DNA of 64,000 nucleotides, taken from contig JAVTVX010000004.1 in NCBI GenBank assembly GCA_033439265.1, positions 16,691,701 through 16,755,700 of the forward strand, written 5' to 3'. Position 1 is the stretch's first letter, and every line of letters begins with the position of its first letter. This document shows, piece after piece, positions 1 through 10,428 of the stretch. Below the pieces are notes generated by a model. That model was given only the letters and a program-made list of their open reading frames with translations. It made no database searches and was not told where the DNA came from. The translations under genes and the position numbers were made by a program. The DNA comes from Dillenia suffruticosa (Eukaryota > Streptophyta > Magnoliopsida > Dilleniales > Dilleniaceae).

Positions 1-275
1 TCAGGGTAATTTTTTGTTATGCCCAACCGCATCACATAAAATTTTGTAAATATCTCATTTATTTGTGGTAGAATATATCTAGCTTATGTATGCTCTTCAT
101 CATTTGATTTCAGTGAAATGAAAACATGTCTAAATTATTTCTGGTACTTGGGGATGACACCTTTTGCATGATGAATGTACTTTAGGTTAGGCCTTCAAGT
201 TTTTATTAGGTTTATCTTTTTATTAATACATTCATTTTAACAATTGGCTTAATCACATTTATTCAGTTTCATCAG

Positions 276-1051
276 GCTGGGATGAAGCAACAAGGGCAAT
301 GGCAAGGACAACAGCTTTCAGATGGAGTGGATCAGAATTGCGGTAAAGTTGTTGCTGACACAGCAAATGTTGTCTCGTGTGGATTTGTTAATTGCATTGG
401 ATCCTTACAACCCTTTGGTCTGCCATCTGGATCTCAGACTGCGAGTAAACTTGCCTCTCTAGAGAAACAGTGGCAGAGACAAGAGTGACTTAATCAAAGT
501 TTGAAGGTGTTTTGGGCAAGTCATGTTGAAAGAAAGTGAAATGTCTCGAGGTAACACAAGCAATAAGCTTCCCCGGGAAAAAATACAGAAGATCATGAAG
601 GCTGATGAGCGCGTTAGAATGATTTCAGCTGAGGCACCAATCATATTCGCCTGGGCATGTGAGATGTTCATCATGGACTTGACTCTATGATCATGGTCTG
701 TAGCTGAAGAAAACAGAAGGAGAAGTCTCCAAAAGAATGAGGTTAAAGAAGCAATCATGTGCATTAATGTGTTTGACTTTTTGGATGATATTCTGTCAAA
801 AGATGACGTGAAAGAGGTTATTGATGCTCAAATTGCTTGTGAAACAGCGCCAGTTGTGGGGTCTAATGATGCATTTCCTTTCTACTATGGAATTCCCAAG
901 TCAATTGAGCTTAGGTTGGAACTTCGGCCATGGGTGTTCCTAGCACTGTGCTGGATTCAGCGGTGCGTGTGCAGCAGCCTCACCTTTATCCTTCCCAGCA
1001 GATGTGGCAACAGGAGCCACAAGATAGGCAGCCATCCTCAAATTAGACCCT
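276..1051 (+). pseudogene. NF-YC-like pseudogene, main exon
   Basis: This is a decayed copy of the intact NF-YC gene at 7155. An acceptor AG ends at 275 and the would-be ATG is at 282, in the same local context as the intact copy (GGGATG followed by KQQGQ / EQQGQ). The histone-fold core is still readable: [52 protein letters not shown]. Disabling changes are TGA at 486-488, TGA and TAA near 537-555, a frame change between about 489 and 565 (coding frame shifts from that of 282 to that of 757), and TGA at 688-690 where the intact copy has CGA for the arginine of LTLRSW. The C-terminal Q/P-rich part is frameshifted as well. No functional protein is expected. The family is the histone-fold subunit of the CCAAT-binding NF-Y trimer. 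Confidence 0.9.
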
Positions 1052-2640
1052 GTAAGTGCTGTTCTTTTCCCCAATCTTCCAACACTTTACTGGAAATTTA
1101 GACCTTGTGGTGTGAACCCCTAGTTGAAATTGCTTGGATTTTTAGAAGATTCCATGCAATATCACCTCTTTGCTGTATTGGATTATCTCTTGTTTCATCC
1201 ATATTTGTTCTTGGATAGATGGATTAGTCAGAATGTCTGGGTAGGTAAACATCTAGTCTATCATATTCATTTCTCCTATAATAGACATGGAATATGCCTA
1301 TCCCTGTCAAGGTTACGAGCTATCACCTTGTGAACTTTAAACCATCTGTATTGGGAAGCTTGATCTAATGACATTTGAATCAAGCAAACTATGTATGTTA
1401 ATCCCTCCCTTTTTCCATTCTACTTTTGAAGAGGTGCAGACTTGATCTCACAAAAAGGAATCATTTTTCATATCTGAAAGAATTCATCTTTGGAGGATCT
1501 TTGTATATGACAAAAATACATGTTCTCTCCATGGATCCTTTTTATTGCTATTATTATTATTGATAGTTAAACTCCACCTTTGTTTGATCACAAAATGTAA
1601 GCATCTTTTTAACACAACGGGTCCCAAATCCAGGTAAAAGAGGGGGTTGCTGTAAGTTGATAGTCAGCATAAAAATTTTGTCAACACCAAAAGTAGGAGA
1701 ATCCAAACAAGTTGAATTAATACATTATTATTATTATTATTAAGTTTCTACGGATAGTTTTTTTTTTCCTTTTTTTTCTTATATTGATCTCAAACGGGCG
1801 AGTCCAAAACTTGGGATTAAGGTTCAGTTTGTTGTTGTTGTTATTGTATTATTATTGATAGTTACAATGACCAAAATGTAGGTGTCTCGGTTGAGGAAAT
1901 AACAACTAAAACAAGGTGAATCAAGAGTTAAATGACAGACTCTTGGTAAATGTTGTTAAGGTTGTAGGACAGGTTATATTGTCACAGACGAAAATGGAAT
2001 CATGTGGCCAACACTAGTTAGTCTGGAACATAATGCTTAGCTGAGCAGATTTTATTTTGGGAGAGTTGGAGAACATGCTTTTCTCATTGCAGCTGGGTAT
2101 AAGCTATGTTGTGTACTATTATCCATTTACACCAGCTAATTTTTCTTAGTAGTTTCCTTTTCATTGTACTGCTTATGGCATTTTGTGGTTGCATCAACTT
2201 AAATATTTAAACCTATGTTTGATGGGTCTGAAAGGAATATTCTCTCATTGACATGAAGACATCTACTCGGGGTTTCCTATTTTAGCTTGTTTCAATCAAG
2301 TAATTAGATTCAAGTTCTGGATTTGTCGGGCTTCTTTTAGTCACCTACGCTAATTCTTTTGGTTCCACTGTAGGAAGGACATCTTTGAAGGGTGTGAAAG
2401 TGAAGATCGTGTGAAATGCATGGCATGTCCAATTCTTCGGCTTTATAAATAAAAGGAAAAAATTAGGAGAGGAGGGGGAATATGGAAAAAAGTTTGCCGT
2501 CTGTAGTTTGCTTTTCATTCAATCAACTGGGGGATCTCCTGTAGCTGTTTGAATAATAATGGACTGATTTGAGTAGAACGTTGTTATTAAATGAAATGGC
2601 ATTACAGCACCCTGTGCAATTGGAGGTCATTTGATTACTC
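1052..2640 (+). pseudogene. NF-YC pseudogene, last intron and 3' exon
   Basis: A donor GTAAGT at 1052 mirrors the donor of the intact copy at 7948. The acceptor TAG at 2371-2373, followed by GAAGGACATC, matches the intact copy's acceptor TAG plus AAAGCCTG at 9448. Intron homology between the copies is visible: GGAACATAATGCTTAG near 2027 against GGGACATAATGCTTAG near 8869. The duplication therefore included introns and was DNA-mediated, not a retrocopy. The region from 2374 to about 2640 would be 3' exon and UTR. An RTE LINE tail lies inside the intron. Confidence 0.7.
1765..1860 (+). mobile_element. RTE-type LINE 3' tail remnant
   Basis: A T-rich stretch is followed by GATCTCAAACGGGCGAGTCC, AAACTTGGGATTAAGG and a (TTG)n run. 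This is the usual 3' end of plant RTE LINEs, and it parallels the ends at about 45165-45240 and 62140-62225 in this window. No coding part is recognisable. Confidence 0.55.
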
Positions 2641-4194
2641 CCTGGTTTTGTACTTTTAATTGCATGATGATATGTTGCTGACAGGCTGGTTAAATACTAT
2701 GAGTTGCACTAGATTCAACGGATGTCCAAATATTTGTAGGGTCGATCTGCATGTGCACTCTTGAAAGCATGGAAGGTAATGAGATGCATTCTACTAGAGT
2801 GGACCATCTTGGAAGTGGGAATGCTTTTGTCCAACTCTTTTCAGCTACTGTGTTTATACAGTTTTGGAGTTTCGCCTATCTCCCCCTATCCCCGCATTAG
2901 GTTGGGGAGTATTTTGTACATCGGGCGAGGCTATTGAATATTTAGACACAGAGGAGATATTAAATTTTTCTTTTATCTATTTATTTATTTATTTTGTATT
3001 CAACACCGTCACTCAAGTTTGATGAAACTTATATCGGCACAAATTTAAATACAGTTTTTTTTTTAAAATGTTACTCACCATGCATTATTTTTCAGTATAG
3101 TTTGATTAACTATGTTATCCGGCAGTAATTAAGATTTTTACTTCCATGTTATTATTATAGAAAAATAAAGTTTCATAAATTTAATTAAGTTAGATTTATA
3201 TCTTTGATTCCACATTCGAGTAATAATATTCCTTTATATGATTTATCTTGGATTTATTATTTAAGATGAAAATTCTAGTGCAAATGAATGATATACAATT
3301 ATCAACATCAACATAATTTTATTTTTATTTAAAAGTGAACTTTCTCTTCATAAAATTTTATATTTTTTATTGAAAACTTTCATTTTAATTTAAAATTATT
3401 TTACATAAAATAAAATTAAATAACAATATAAGCTAAAACGATCCGGGATTACTTTAGATTTTCGAGTATAAAACCATCTACCTACAAATCTTAGATAGCG
3501 GATGATAGAAAGATTAATTTTCCATAATTTTGTCATTTGAAAGTAGAGTTTATTGATTTTAGTTAAATGCTCAAACGAATCTTAGTCCTTTTACGAATAG
3601 AATCTTAAACCTTCCGGTTTTATTTATTTTAATAAATTATCAGTATCCGATAACTGATTTCACTTTAACTAAATTTAATTTTAATCAGATTAGATCTTTA
3701 AAATACCGAATTTTTTCATGCCTATTTATTCGAATCGAATCTGAAACCTTATTTTAAAGTATTAATATTTGACCACTAAACTTTAAATTTTATAATCAGT
3801 GTCATAAATTTTGTAATAATTAAATTTGTCCACGAAATAGGGTTGACAAAAAATTACAAAAAAAAAATCTTTTGATAATATTACCTTAATTATCTTTTGA
3901 TATTAAGTGATATATTTTATTTTTTGTTTTTCTAAATTTAAAATTAGAGAAAAATATAATAAATTAGCACCAAGTTACAACTAATGAAGAAAGGAGCAAA
4001 AAAAATGAAAAATAATAAAAAAGGCATCCATTAGATAATATATAAGAAATTTTCAAATATTTTAAAGAAAGTTATTTTTTTTCTATTTTAATTTATATTT
4101 ATTGTTATGCTTTTAATATACAAAACATAATTTAGTAAGCCATAGGGGTTAAAGGGAAGTATAAGTAATTTAGTGAGTTGAGAAGTAGAGCGTG
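2641..4194. other. AT-rich spacer, NF-YC upstream region
   Basis: I see no gene. The stretch is very AT-rich with poly-A/T runs and should contain the promoter of the NF-YC gene whose leader begins near 4.2 kb. No clear TATA box could be fixed. Confidence 0.5.
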
Positions 4195-4453
4195 TTGTAT
4201 GTGACAGAGGCAGAGAGAGCGAGTTCATCTTCAAGCCATTTTTTCTCTCTCTTCTTCTTCAATTGCGAATTTATATGAAAAAATCCAAAGAGTGTGGTTG
4301 AGAATTTTTGTTTGGTTTCGCAGAGAATCCATTGACACAAGTCCAATTTTGGGATTCAACTCCCTCTGCATCAGCTACCACTCGTGTGTTTCAGCTTCAA
4401 ACCCTCATCAATGGACACCTCTCTCTTTCCTCTGCCAACTCTCACAAAACGAG
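4195..4453 (+). other. Predicted 5'-UTR exon 1 of NF-YC
   Basis: A transcript-like stretch with a CT-rich tract (4239-4261) and higher GC than its flanks ends in a good donor, ACGAG|GTTTATG, at 4453/4454. NF-YC genes of the NF-YC1/4/9 type commonly have a long intron in the leader. The next protein-coding acceptor is at 7147-7148. The start coordinate is approximate. An ATG at 4411 opens a uORF described in the findings. Confidence 0.5.
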
Positions 4454-4554
4454 GTTTATGTTCAACCCCCCAATTTAATTTTCTCCTTTTTCTCTCTCTA
4501 TATATATTTGTTTTTTTCTCTTTGTTTGCCTTTTTAATTATCAATCTTGCTTAG

Positions 4555-4596
4555 TGCCTAGTCGTCTGTTAGATACATCAACCCTAATAGCAACAG
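4555..4596 (+). other. Possible 42-nt leader exon of NF-YC
   Basis: The stretch is flanked by a pyrimidine-rich acceptor ending TTGCTTAG at 4554 and a donor AACAG|GTATCT at 4596/4597. The length of 42 nt keeps the frame of the uORF that starts at 4411. It could be an alternative or constitutive leader exon. The only evidence is splice-site quality. Confidence 0.3.
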
Positions 4597-5642
4597 GTAT
4601 CTCTCACTCTACCTTTTTACAATTTTCTCTTATTCATTTGATTGCTTTTTGGGTTGCTTTCAGTTTTGTGTTTTCATGGTTGATTAATCTTGAATTTCTT
4701 TCTCTGTTATTATTGTTAATTTATATGCATTGTAGTTGTTGTGTATATATATGAATGATGCTGACGATGTATATGAAACATAAAGTTCCAGCATGTTTTT
4801 GTTCCCTGATTTTCAGTGTTTTGGGTATAATAGCTGCGGTTTCTTATCATTTCTAAGGTTTTGAATCCGCATGTTACTTGCAACTCTTGATTTGGTTATG
4901 CTCCAGTATGGTTGTTTATATTGTTGGATACGGAGATTACCGGTCGAATTTGTCGTTTGGTACTTATCAGTGTGTTTTAGATTAGATTTTTAAAAATCCA
5001 GATGAATTGATTATGCCTTCTTGCATGGTTGTTTGTTCGTGTAGATTCGCATCCATACCGGTCATATTTGTCGTTTCTTAATTATTACAAAATCATAGTT
5101 TCTGAGGTCCTAAATGCCTGTTTTTCTTTTATTTTTTTTCCTTCTACTGTCTTAGAGTCAAAATTAGAAATAAGACGACTGATGAAACTTGGTGCCTGGG
5201 AAGTTTTGAGTGTAAATTGGATCTCAAGCCCCTCTGACTGTCCATGATCTATACAACACTTTTGGTTCAAAGGTCTTTTTTTTTTTTGGGTAGAGGGATG
5301 ATTAACTATTGAATGATCCTACTTTTTATATGAATGAAATGACATCAACAATTAAGTGCTGAAAGAAATAAACTTGGGGCGAGCTATGGTTTTGCAGTGG
5401 TCACTATTGGTCATTTTCCATCTATTATTGCAAAAAGAAAAAAATGGAAGATGCAGACAAAAATGAATTGTATAGTTAATTGTGTATATGGAACAAGTAG
5501 ATGAAATATTTTTTCTATATTTGATGGGAAATGTTTTTGGCTTATAAAGTGCATTTTATTAATATCATCTCACAAGAAAAACTGCAGATTATACAGTGCA
5601 AAATGTGGCACTATTTAAAGCTCTTAGTTAAATGAATAACAT

Positions 5643-5766
5643 GATTGTGTCCTGGAGGTCCGGGGTTCGAATCAGTCTCCTTGCAAAAAAAGCAAGGGGA
5701 AGGCTGCCTAGGTATTCCCTTCCCCAGACCCCACAATGTGGGAGCTTCGGCACTGGGTATGCCCTT
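5643..5766 (+). mobile_element. Au-type SINE, 5'-truncated
   Basis: Diagnostic Au SINE blocks occur in order: CCTGGAGGTC, a pol III B box GGTTCGAATCA at 5664-5674, GCAAGGGGAAGGCTGC, TTCCCCAGACCCC, GTGGGAGC, CACTGGGTATGCCCTTTT. It ends in the short T-run typical of this family. Direct repeats of about 19 bp ending AAATGAATAACAT flank it (5624-5642 and 5767-5785) and form the target-site duplication. The A-box half is missing, so the copy is 5'-truncated. It sits in the leader intron of NF-YC in the sense direction. Confidence 0.85.
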
Positions 5767-7154
5767 TTAGTTAAATGAATAACATAGAAACTGTATAGTC
5801 AATTTTTTTTCTCTGTGTGCCCAGTGGTTTATATAGAATAACATAGTCACATGTGTATGATAGGTTGAAGCTTTATTCAATATTACATTTATTTTTTATT
5901 AAATTTCACGCCATTCCAAAAGCAGTTATGGCCCTGTAAAAGTCCAAACTCATATGCAGGTTTCTCTCGTATCCAAAATCGACAGAGGTTTGTCATCATG
6001 AGTTGTATTAACCATTCATCAATTATGTTGTTAATGAGTCTTTTCTACTTAAAAGTAAGAAATTGTTGTTCCTTGTTATCATCAAAGCTTTTCACACAAG
6101 TTTACAGTGTCATCTCATTTTAATAAATTAAAAGTGCTATTTTAGGATAACATATTTAAACATTTATGTTCTTTTGAGACTCTTTTCTTATATTTTGGGT
6201 TAACGATCCATTTAATTTGATCCCTGAACCTTGGGTTAATGTACAAAATGTTCCTCTCTCATTTTTTTTTTATTCATCCCTCTTACTCTTGAGGATGTGG
6301 ATGCTTTATCCTTCCTGTTCTATGTTCTACCCTTTCTAAACTAGTGAGGTAAGATGGAAGGTAGTAAATCATGAATATACAAAAGATATCTTTCATATAT
6401 GTACCAAAGCAAAATGGAAGAGATTATATGGCAATGAGATTAATACTTTCTTTTTCTCCCTTTGTTTCTCTTTAAATTTATAGGAGAAGAGGAATGTAGA
6501 GATCCCTCTCTGCTACTATTAATATTTTGTTGAACTTTCTAAACTTTAAATTCTTCACCTCTCCATCTCTCTATTTTTTTTTCTTTTAATGGATGCCACT
6601 CTTCTACTGGATTCTTTTTTTCAGCAGCTAGATTCATTACTAATCATCTTATCCCAAACCCCTCCGACACACACCAACACACACAGACATAAAAGCCCCC
6701 ACAGACAGATTGAGATTGTAATTAGTGGTAAGGATTTGGATGGTGATTATGCCACTCTTAATGTCCTTGAGGGTTGGACCGAAATGGCCTCACTCTGGGG
6801 AAAATGCTGTCTTTAAAATTTTTGCCAGTAGAATGTGGAATGGAGTATTTTTACTTTTGGTATGTCCCATATCATTGAAATTTTTGTTCTACCCTAATTT
6901 ATATGTTAGAGAAAATGAACCAGTTTATATATTTACCACTTTTAAAATTTGAATGAAACAAAGTCATGTTCAACTTCTTTTACTTGCATCTCTTCTTTGT
7001 AGGAAAACAACTGCATGTGCATGAGGAAAGTATTCAAATGTTACTAAACTTCAGATTCATTCTTCAAAACATTTGTATTGTTCATATTACTATTGGGACA
7101 TGTATCATGACTATTGGCTTAGTAGTCACCTTTATTGTGTCTAAACAGGTCGGG

Positions 7155-9464
7155 ATGGAGCAGCAAGGGCAAGGACAACAGCAGTTGAAGGGCATGGTTA
7201 ACAGCAGAGTTGAACTGCTAAATAACACCACTTATTATCAAGCTGATCCAGTGAATGTTGATACTACTCCTGGAGTTGTCCACTGCTTTGCACCCTTGCA
7301 AACCTCTGCTCAGCCATCTGGATTTCAGCTGGCACATCATCTTGCCTATCTGGAGAGACAGCAGCAGAGTCAACAGCAACTTGAGCAAAATCTCAAGGCA
7401 TTCTGGGCAAGTCAGCTTGAAGCAGCACAAAGGGCTACAGATTTCAAGAACCATGGTGTTCCTTTAGCGAGAATCCGCAAAATCATGAAGGCTGACAAAG
7501 ATGTAGCAATGATATCCGCTGAGGCACCAATCATATTTGCCCGGGCATGTGAAATGTTCATCTTGGAATTGACTCTTCGATCCTGGCATCAGACTACACA
7601 AAACAATAGGAGAACTCTCCAAAAGAGTGATGTTAAAACTGCAATCCTGAAAAATGATGTTTTGGACTTTTTGCATGATGTTGTGACCAGAGATATGAAT
7701 GTAGAAGAGACTGGTGCACAAATCTCTGATGGAAGAATTCCAGTGATGGGGCCCAATGATGCAATTCCTTACTATTATGGAATGCCATTACCAAACTCAA
7801 CTCAAGTTGGAACTTCAGCCATCAATATGCCTAATTTTGTGTCAGACCAGGCTATGTATGCACAGCAGCCTCAACATCATGCACCCCAGCATATGTGGCA
7901 GCAGGAATCACTGGAAGAGCAGCCACCCTCAAATGCCTCACAACGTGGTAAGCACTTTTTATTTTGCTTTCCAACTCTTTGTTTCCAAGTACAAAAAGTT
8001 GAAATGATCTGGTGCACATGCCCTAGTTCCAATAATTGGATTGATTCTTAGACTATTACCTGAAATGTCACCTCTCTGTTGAAATGATTCATTCCTTCTT
8101 TCATTTATTGCTTTTTTTGTGTGTGTGTGAAAGATTAGACTGTATGTATGGATAGATTATAAACTAGAGGGTCTAATCAATTTGTCTATGTTACACACAA
8201 TATCGATTCGCCACCTTTCTAGCATCCTTTGAGTCCTTTGTGTCCCTATTTTAATGGGAAAATAATTTATCTGCTTACTGAAAATGAATTAAGCAAATTA
8301 ACCATGCGTGCTTCTGTTTCTATTTCCATCTATAATTCAAGAGGTGCTACCTTTTCACCAAGAATCAAACTCGGAGGTAGTGTTGTTCATCATAGTTCAT
8401 CATGGCTGTGTAATTTTCCATTTTGGGAGACTTGGGAGAGTAGCTTAAGTATGAAGCATTATTTCATATTGACATGATTTAATAAATTTCTATTAAGAAA
8501 AATTATTGGTGGAAGGTTTTCTTTCATGCCTTTGTTAACAGAACTTCTCTTTTATTTCCTCAAAGTTACAACAGGTATCTGTCATTATTTGGTAGTTTTC
8601 GGAATGATATGTATTTCCCATCCTAATTCTTTAAATATTTGGTACATATAATAATAATAACAACAAAAGCTTCGGAATTTTTTTGGGAATAAAAAGCTTA
8701 GCAAATTTGAGAGACTCACAAGGATGGTTTCTGTTGATAATAGATGTATTGGTGAGACCCCAGGATAGGACGTGCTGTAACAGAGGAACTTTGCGCCGCC
8801 CGCCGGGGGGGGGGGGGGTGTACGAGGGGAAGGAAAAAATTGTCTTTTTACCAACCCTAATTAGTTTGGGACATAATGCTTAGCCTAGCAAAACTCATTT
8901 AGGAAAGTATGGCGAATGTTCGCATTTCTTGTTGCTGTATCTTAGCTAAAATATTGGTATAAGCTTTTGTCCATTGTTTGTATTTGATTTGTCATTGTGA
9001 TGTGCATGCCTTTTTGTGATTGCACCATCTTAAATACATGAAACATGTTTGTTTACGTCAGTTCTTTTAAGTTGGCTATAACACTATATAAGTAACGAAA
9101 TGCTCCATCATTGCTCCCTGATTGATGCGGCAGACAATCATCTAAAAACAGTCATCCTGTATAAAAGTTGTGTTTAGAGATTTTGCCCAATGCTTGTGTG
9201 CCAGATTGGTCATGAAAAGCACCATGAATAATGCCATTTTTGGAGAATAGTATTGCCCATTACTTTTTCTTTCATTTTCCACTTTTTCTATTCTTTTAGT
9301 TACAGCTTGTAAAGTTTGACGTGAAGCAATTTATTTGGAGTTTGCTATTTTGCATGTTGCAATTGCAACAGTATAATTACATTTAGTTTCTAGATTTTCT
9401 TGCTTGATTTCCATGCTGACTAATTTATTTTTGGTATGGTCTTGTAGAAAGCCTGCTGAAGTAG
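7155..9464 (+). CDS. NF-YC: Nuclear transcription factor Y subunit C (NF-YC)
   Basis: This is a histone-fold subunit of the nuclear NF-Y trimer. With NF-YB it forms an H2A/H2B-like dimer that binds NF-YA and CCAAT DNA. Coding exons are 7155-7947 and 9448-9464 (stop TAG 9462-9464), giving 269 residues. The acceptor at 7147-7148 lies six bases before ATG 7155, so an in-frame ATG at 6966 is intronic. Residues 1-100 are Q-rich and end FWASQ, TDFKNH. The histone fold is about 103-178 ([56 protein letters not shown]). The C-terminus is Q/P-rich (MYAQQPQHH, MWQQE). The last intron splits a codon (G|AA) and the protein ends ESLLK. Without that splice, the frame continues into the intron and stops at 8051. 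The histone fold departs from the usual plant consensus at several positions. Family assignment is firm; the subfamily is not fixed. Confidence 0.9.
8805..8818 (+). repeat. G14 homopolymer in the NF-YC last intron
   Basis: A run of 14 Gs follows CGCCGCCCGCC in an otherwise AT-rich intron. It is a slippage-prone tract and a place where assembly errors are likely. Confidence 0.9.
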
Positions 9465-10311
9465 ACATCTCTATGGAGTTTAGAGTATGGGAGGATATCC
9501 AGAATGCATGGCCCAAGACTATTGAGGTTTAAGAGGAGGAATGAAGAAAGGGTTGACTATGTTGTTTCCTGAAGTTCTTTGATTTTCCTTTGAATCGGTA
9601 GGGATTCTTCCTTACAGACATGTGAATGACAGCAATGTTGCGACTTGAACTCCCAGGTCCAATGTCATTAAATGCTTTGATGTTATGTGCAATGCTTTGT
9701 TATCTTTTCTTGGCTATGCAGAATGTTGTTAATTTGGAACTGATATCTTCATTTCTGTTGATAAATGATGTTATAGACAGTTTATTGTTATGTTAGAATA
9801 TTGCTTGGAGAAGCCATGTTAAAATAAAAAGAAAAAAATTGGGAGTCCCTCAATGAGCAAGTACGAATACAAGTTTGGTAGAAATGAATTCTTGTTTGAT
9901 CTTGGGGCTTTTTTAGGGTTACACATGAATTTAAGCAAAAGTAAAAAATATAGCGTGCACATGCAACCAAAAGAAAAAAAGTGAGGATGGTGTGACCAAA
10001 ATTTTAGGATTGGAGTTTACATTTGAGTTTGGGGACACATAGCTTGAAATTTGATTGTCCATGGTTGCACAGACAGACATAAGTTAGTTGTTTTATAAAC
10101 GATAATTTTCTTAAAAAGAATAAGTTCAAATTTTAATAGTGATTCTAATTTTTTTTAAGATATATGGCTCATGTTTTTCTTTTTACTTAATAGCTTAAAA
10201 TGTTTTTCATTCTATAAAGTTTACAATTTCTTATATTTTATGTTATTTAACAAATTTAAAGCATTTCAAATACTTGATAAAACTTCCTTAGAAAAGTATT
10301 GCAACGTTAGT

Positions 10312-10314
<3 letters not shown>
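9465..10314 (+). other. NF-YC 3'-UTR and downstream spacer
   Basis: The sequence after the stop codon looks like UTR until about 9790 and then becomes AT-rich spacer. No gene is seen. No poly(A) site could be fixed exactly. Confidence 0.45.
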
Positions 10315-10386
<72 letters not shown>

Positions 10387-10428
10387 CCTCCCTCCCACCC
10401 TCCCCCCCTCCCTCCCTCTCCCTCCCTA
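10315..10428. repeat. (TC)n microsatellite grading into (CCCT)n
   Basis: About 33 TC units are followed by a CCCT/CCCC-rich imperfect tract. This is a compound simple repeat. The LSLSLS open frame across it is an artefact. Confidence 0.97.

Noticed and set aside
6966..7154. N-terminal extension of the NF-YC reading frame
   Set aside because: The frame is open back to 6966, but an acceptor AG lies at 7147-7148 and NF-YC homology starts after it. The extension is intron.
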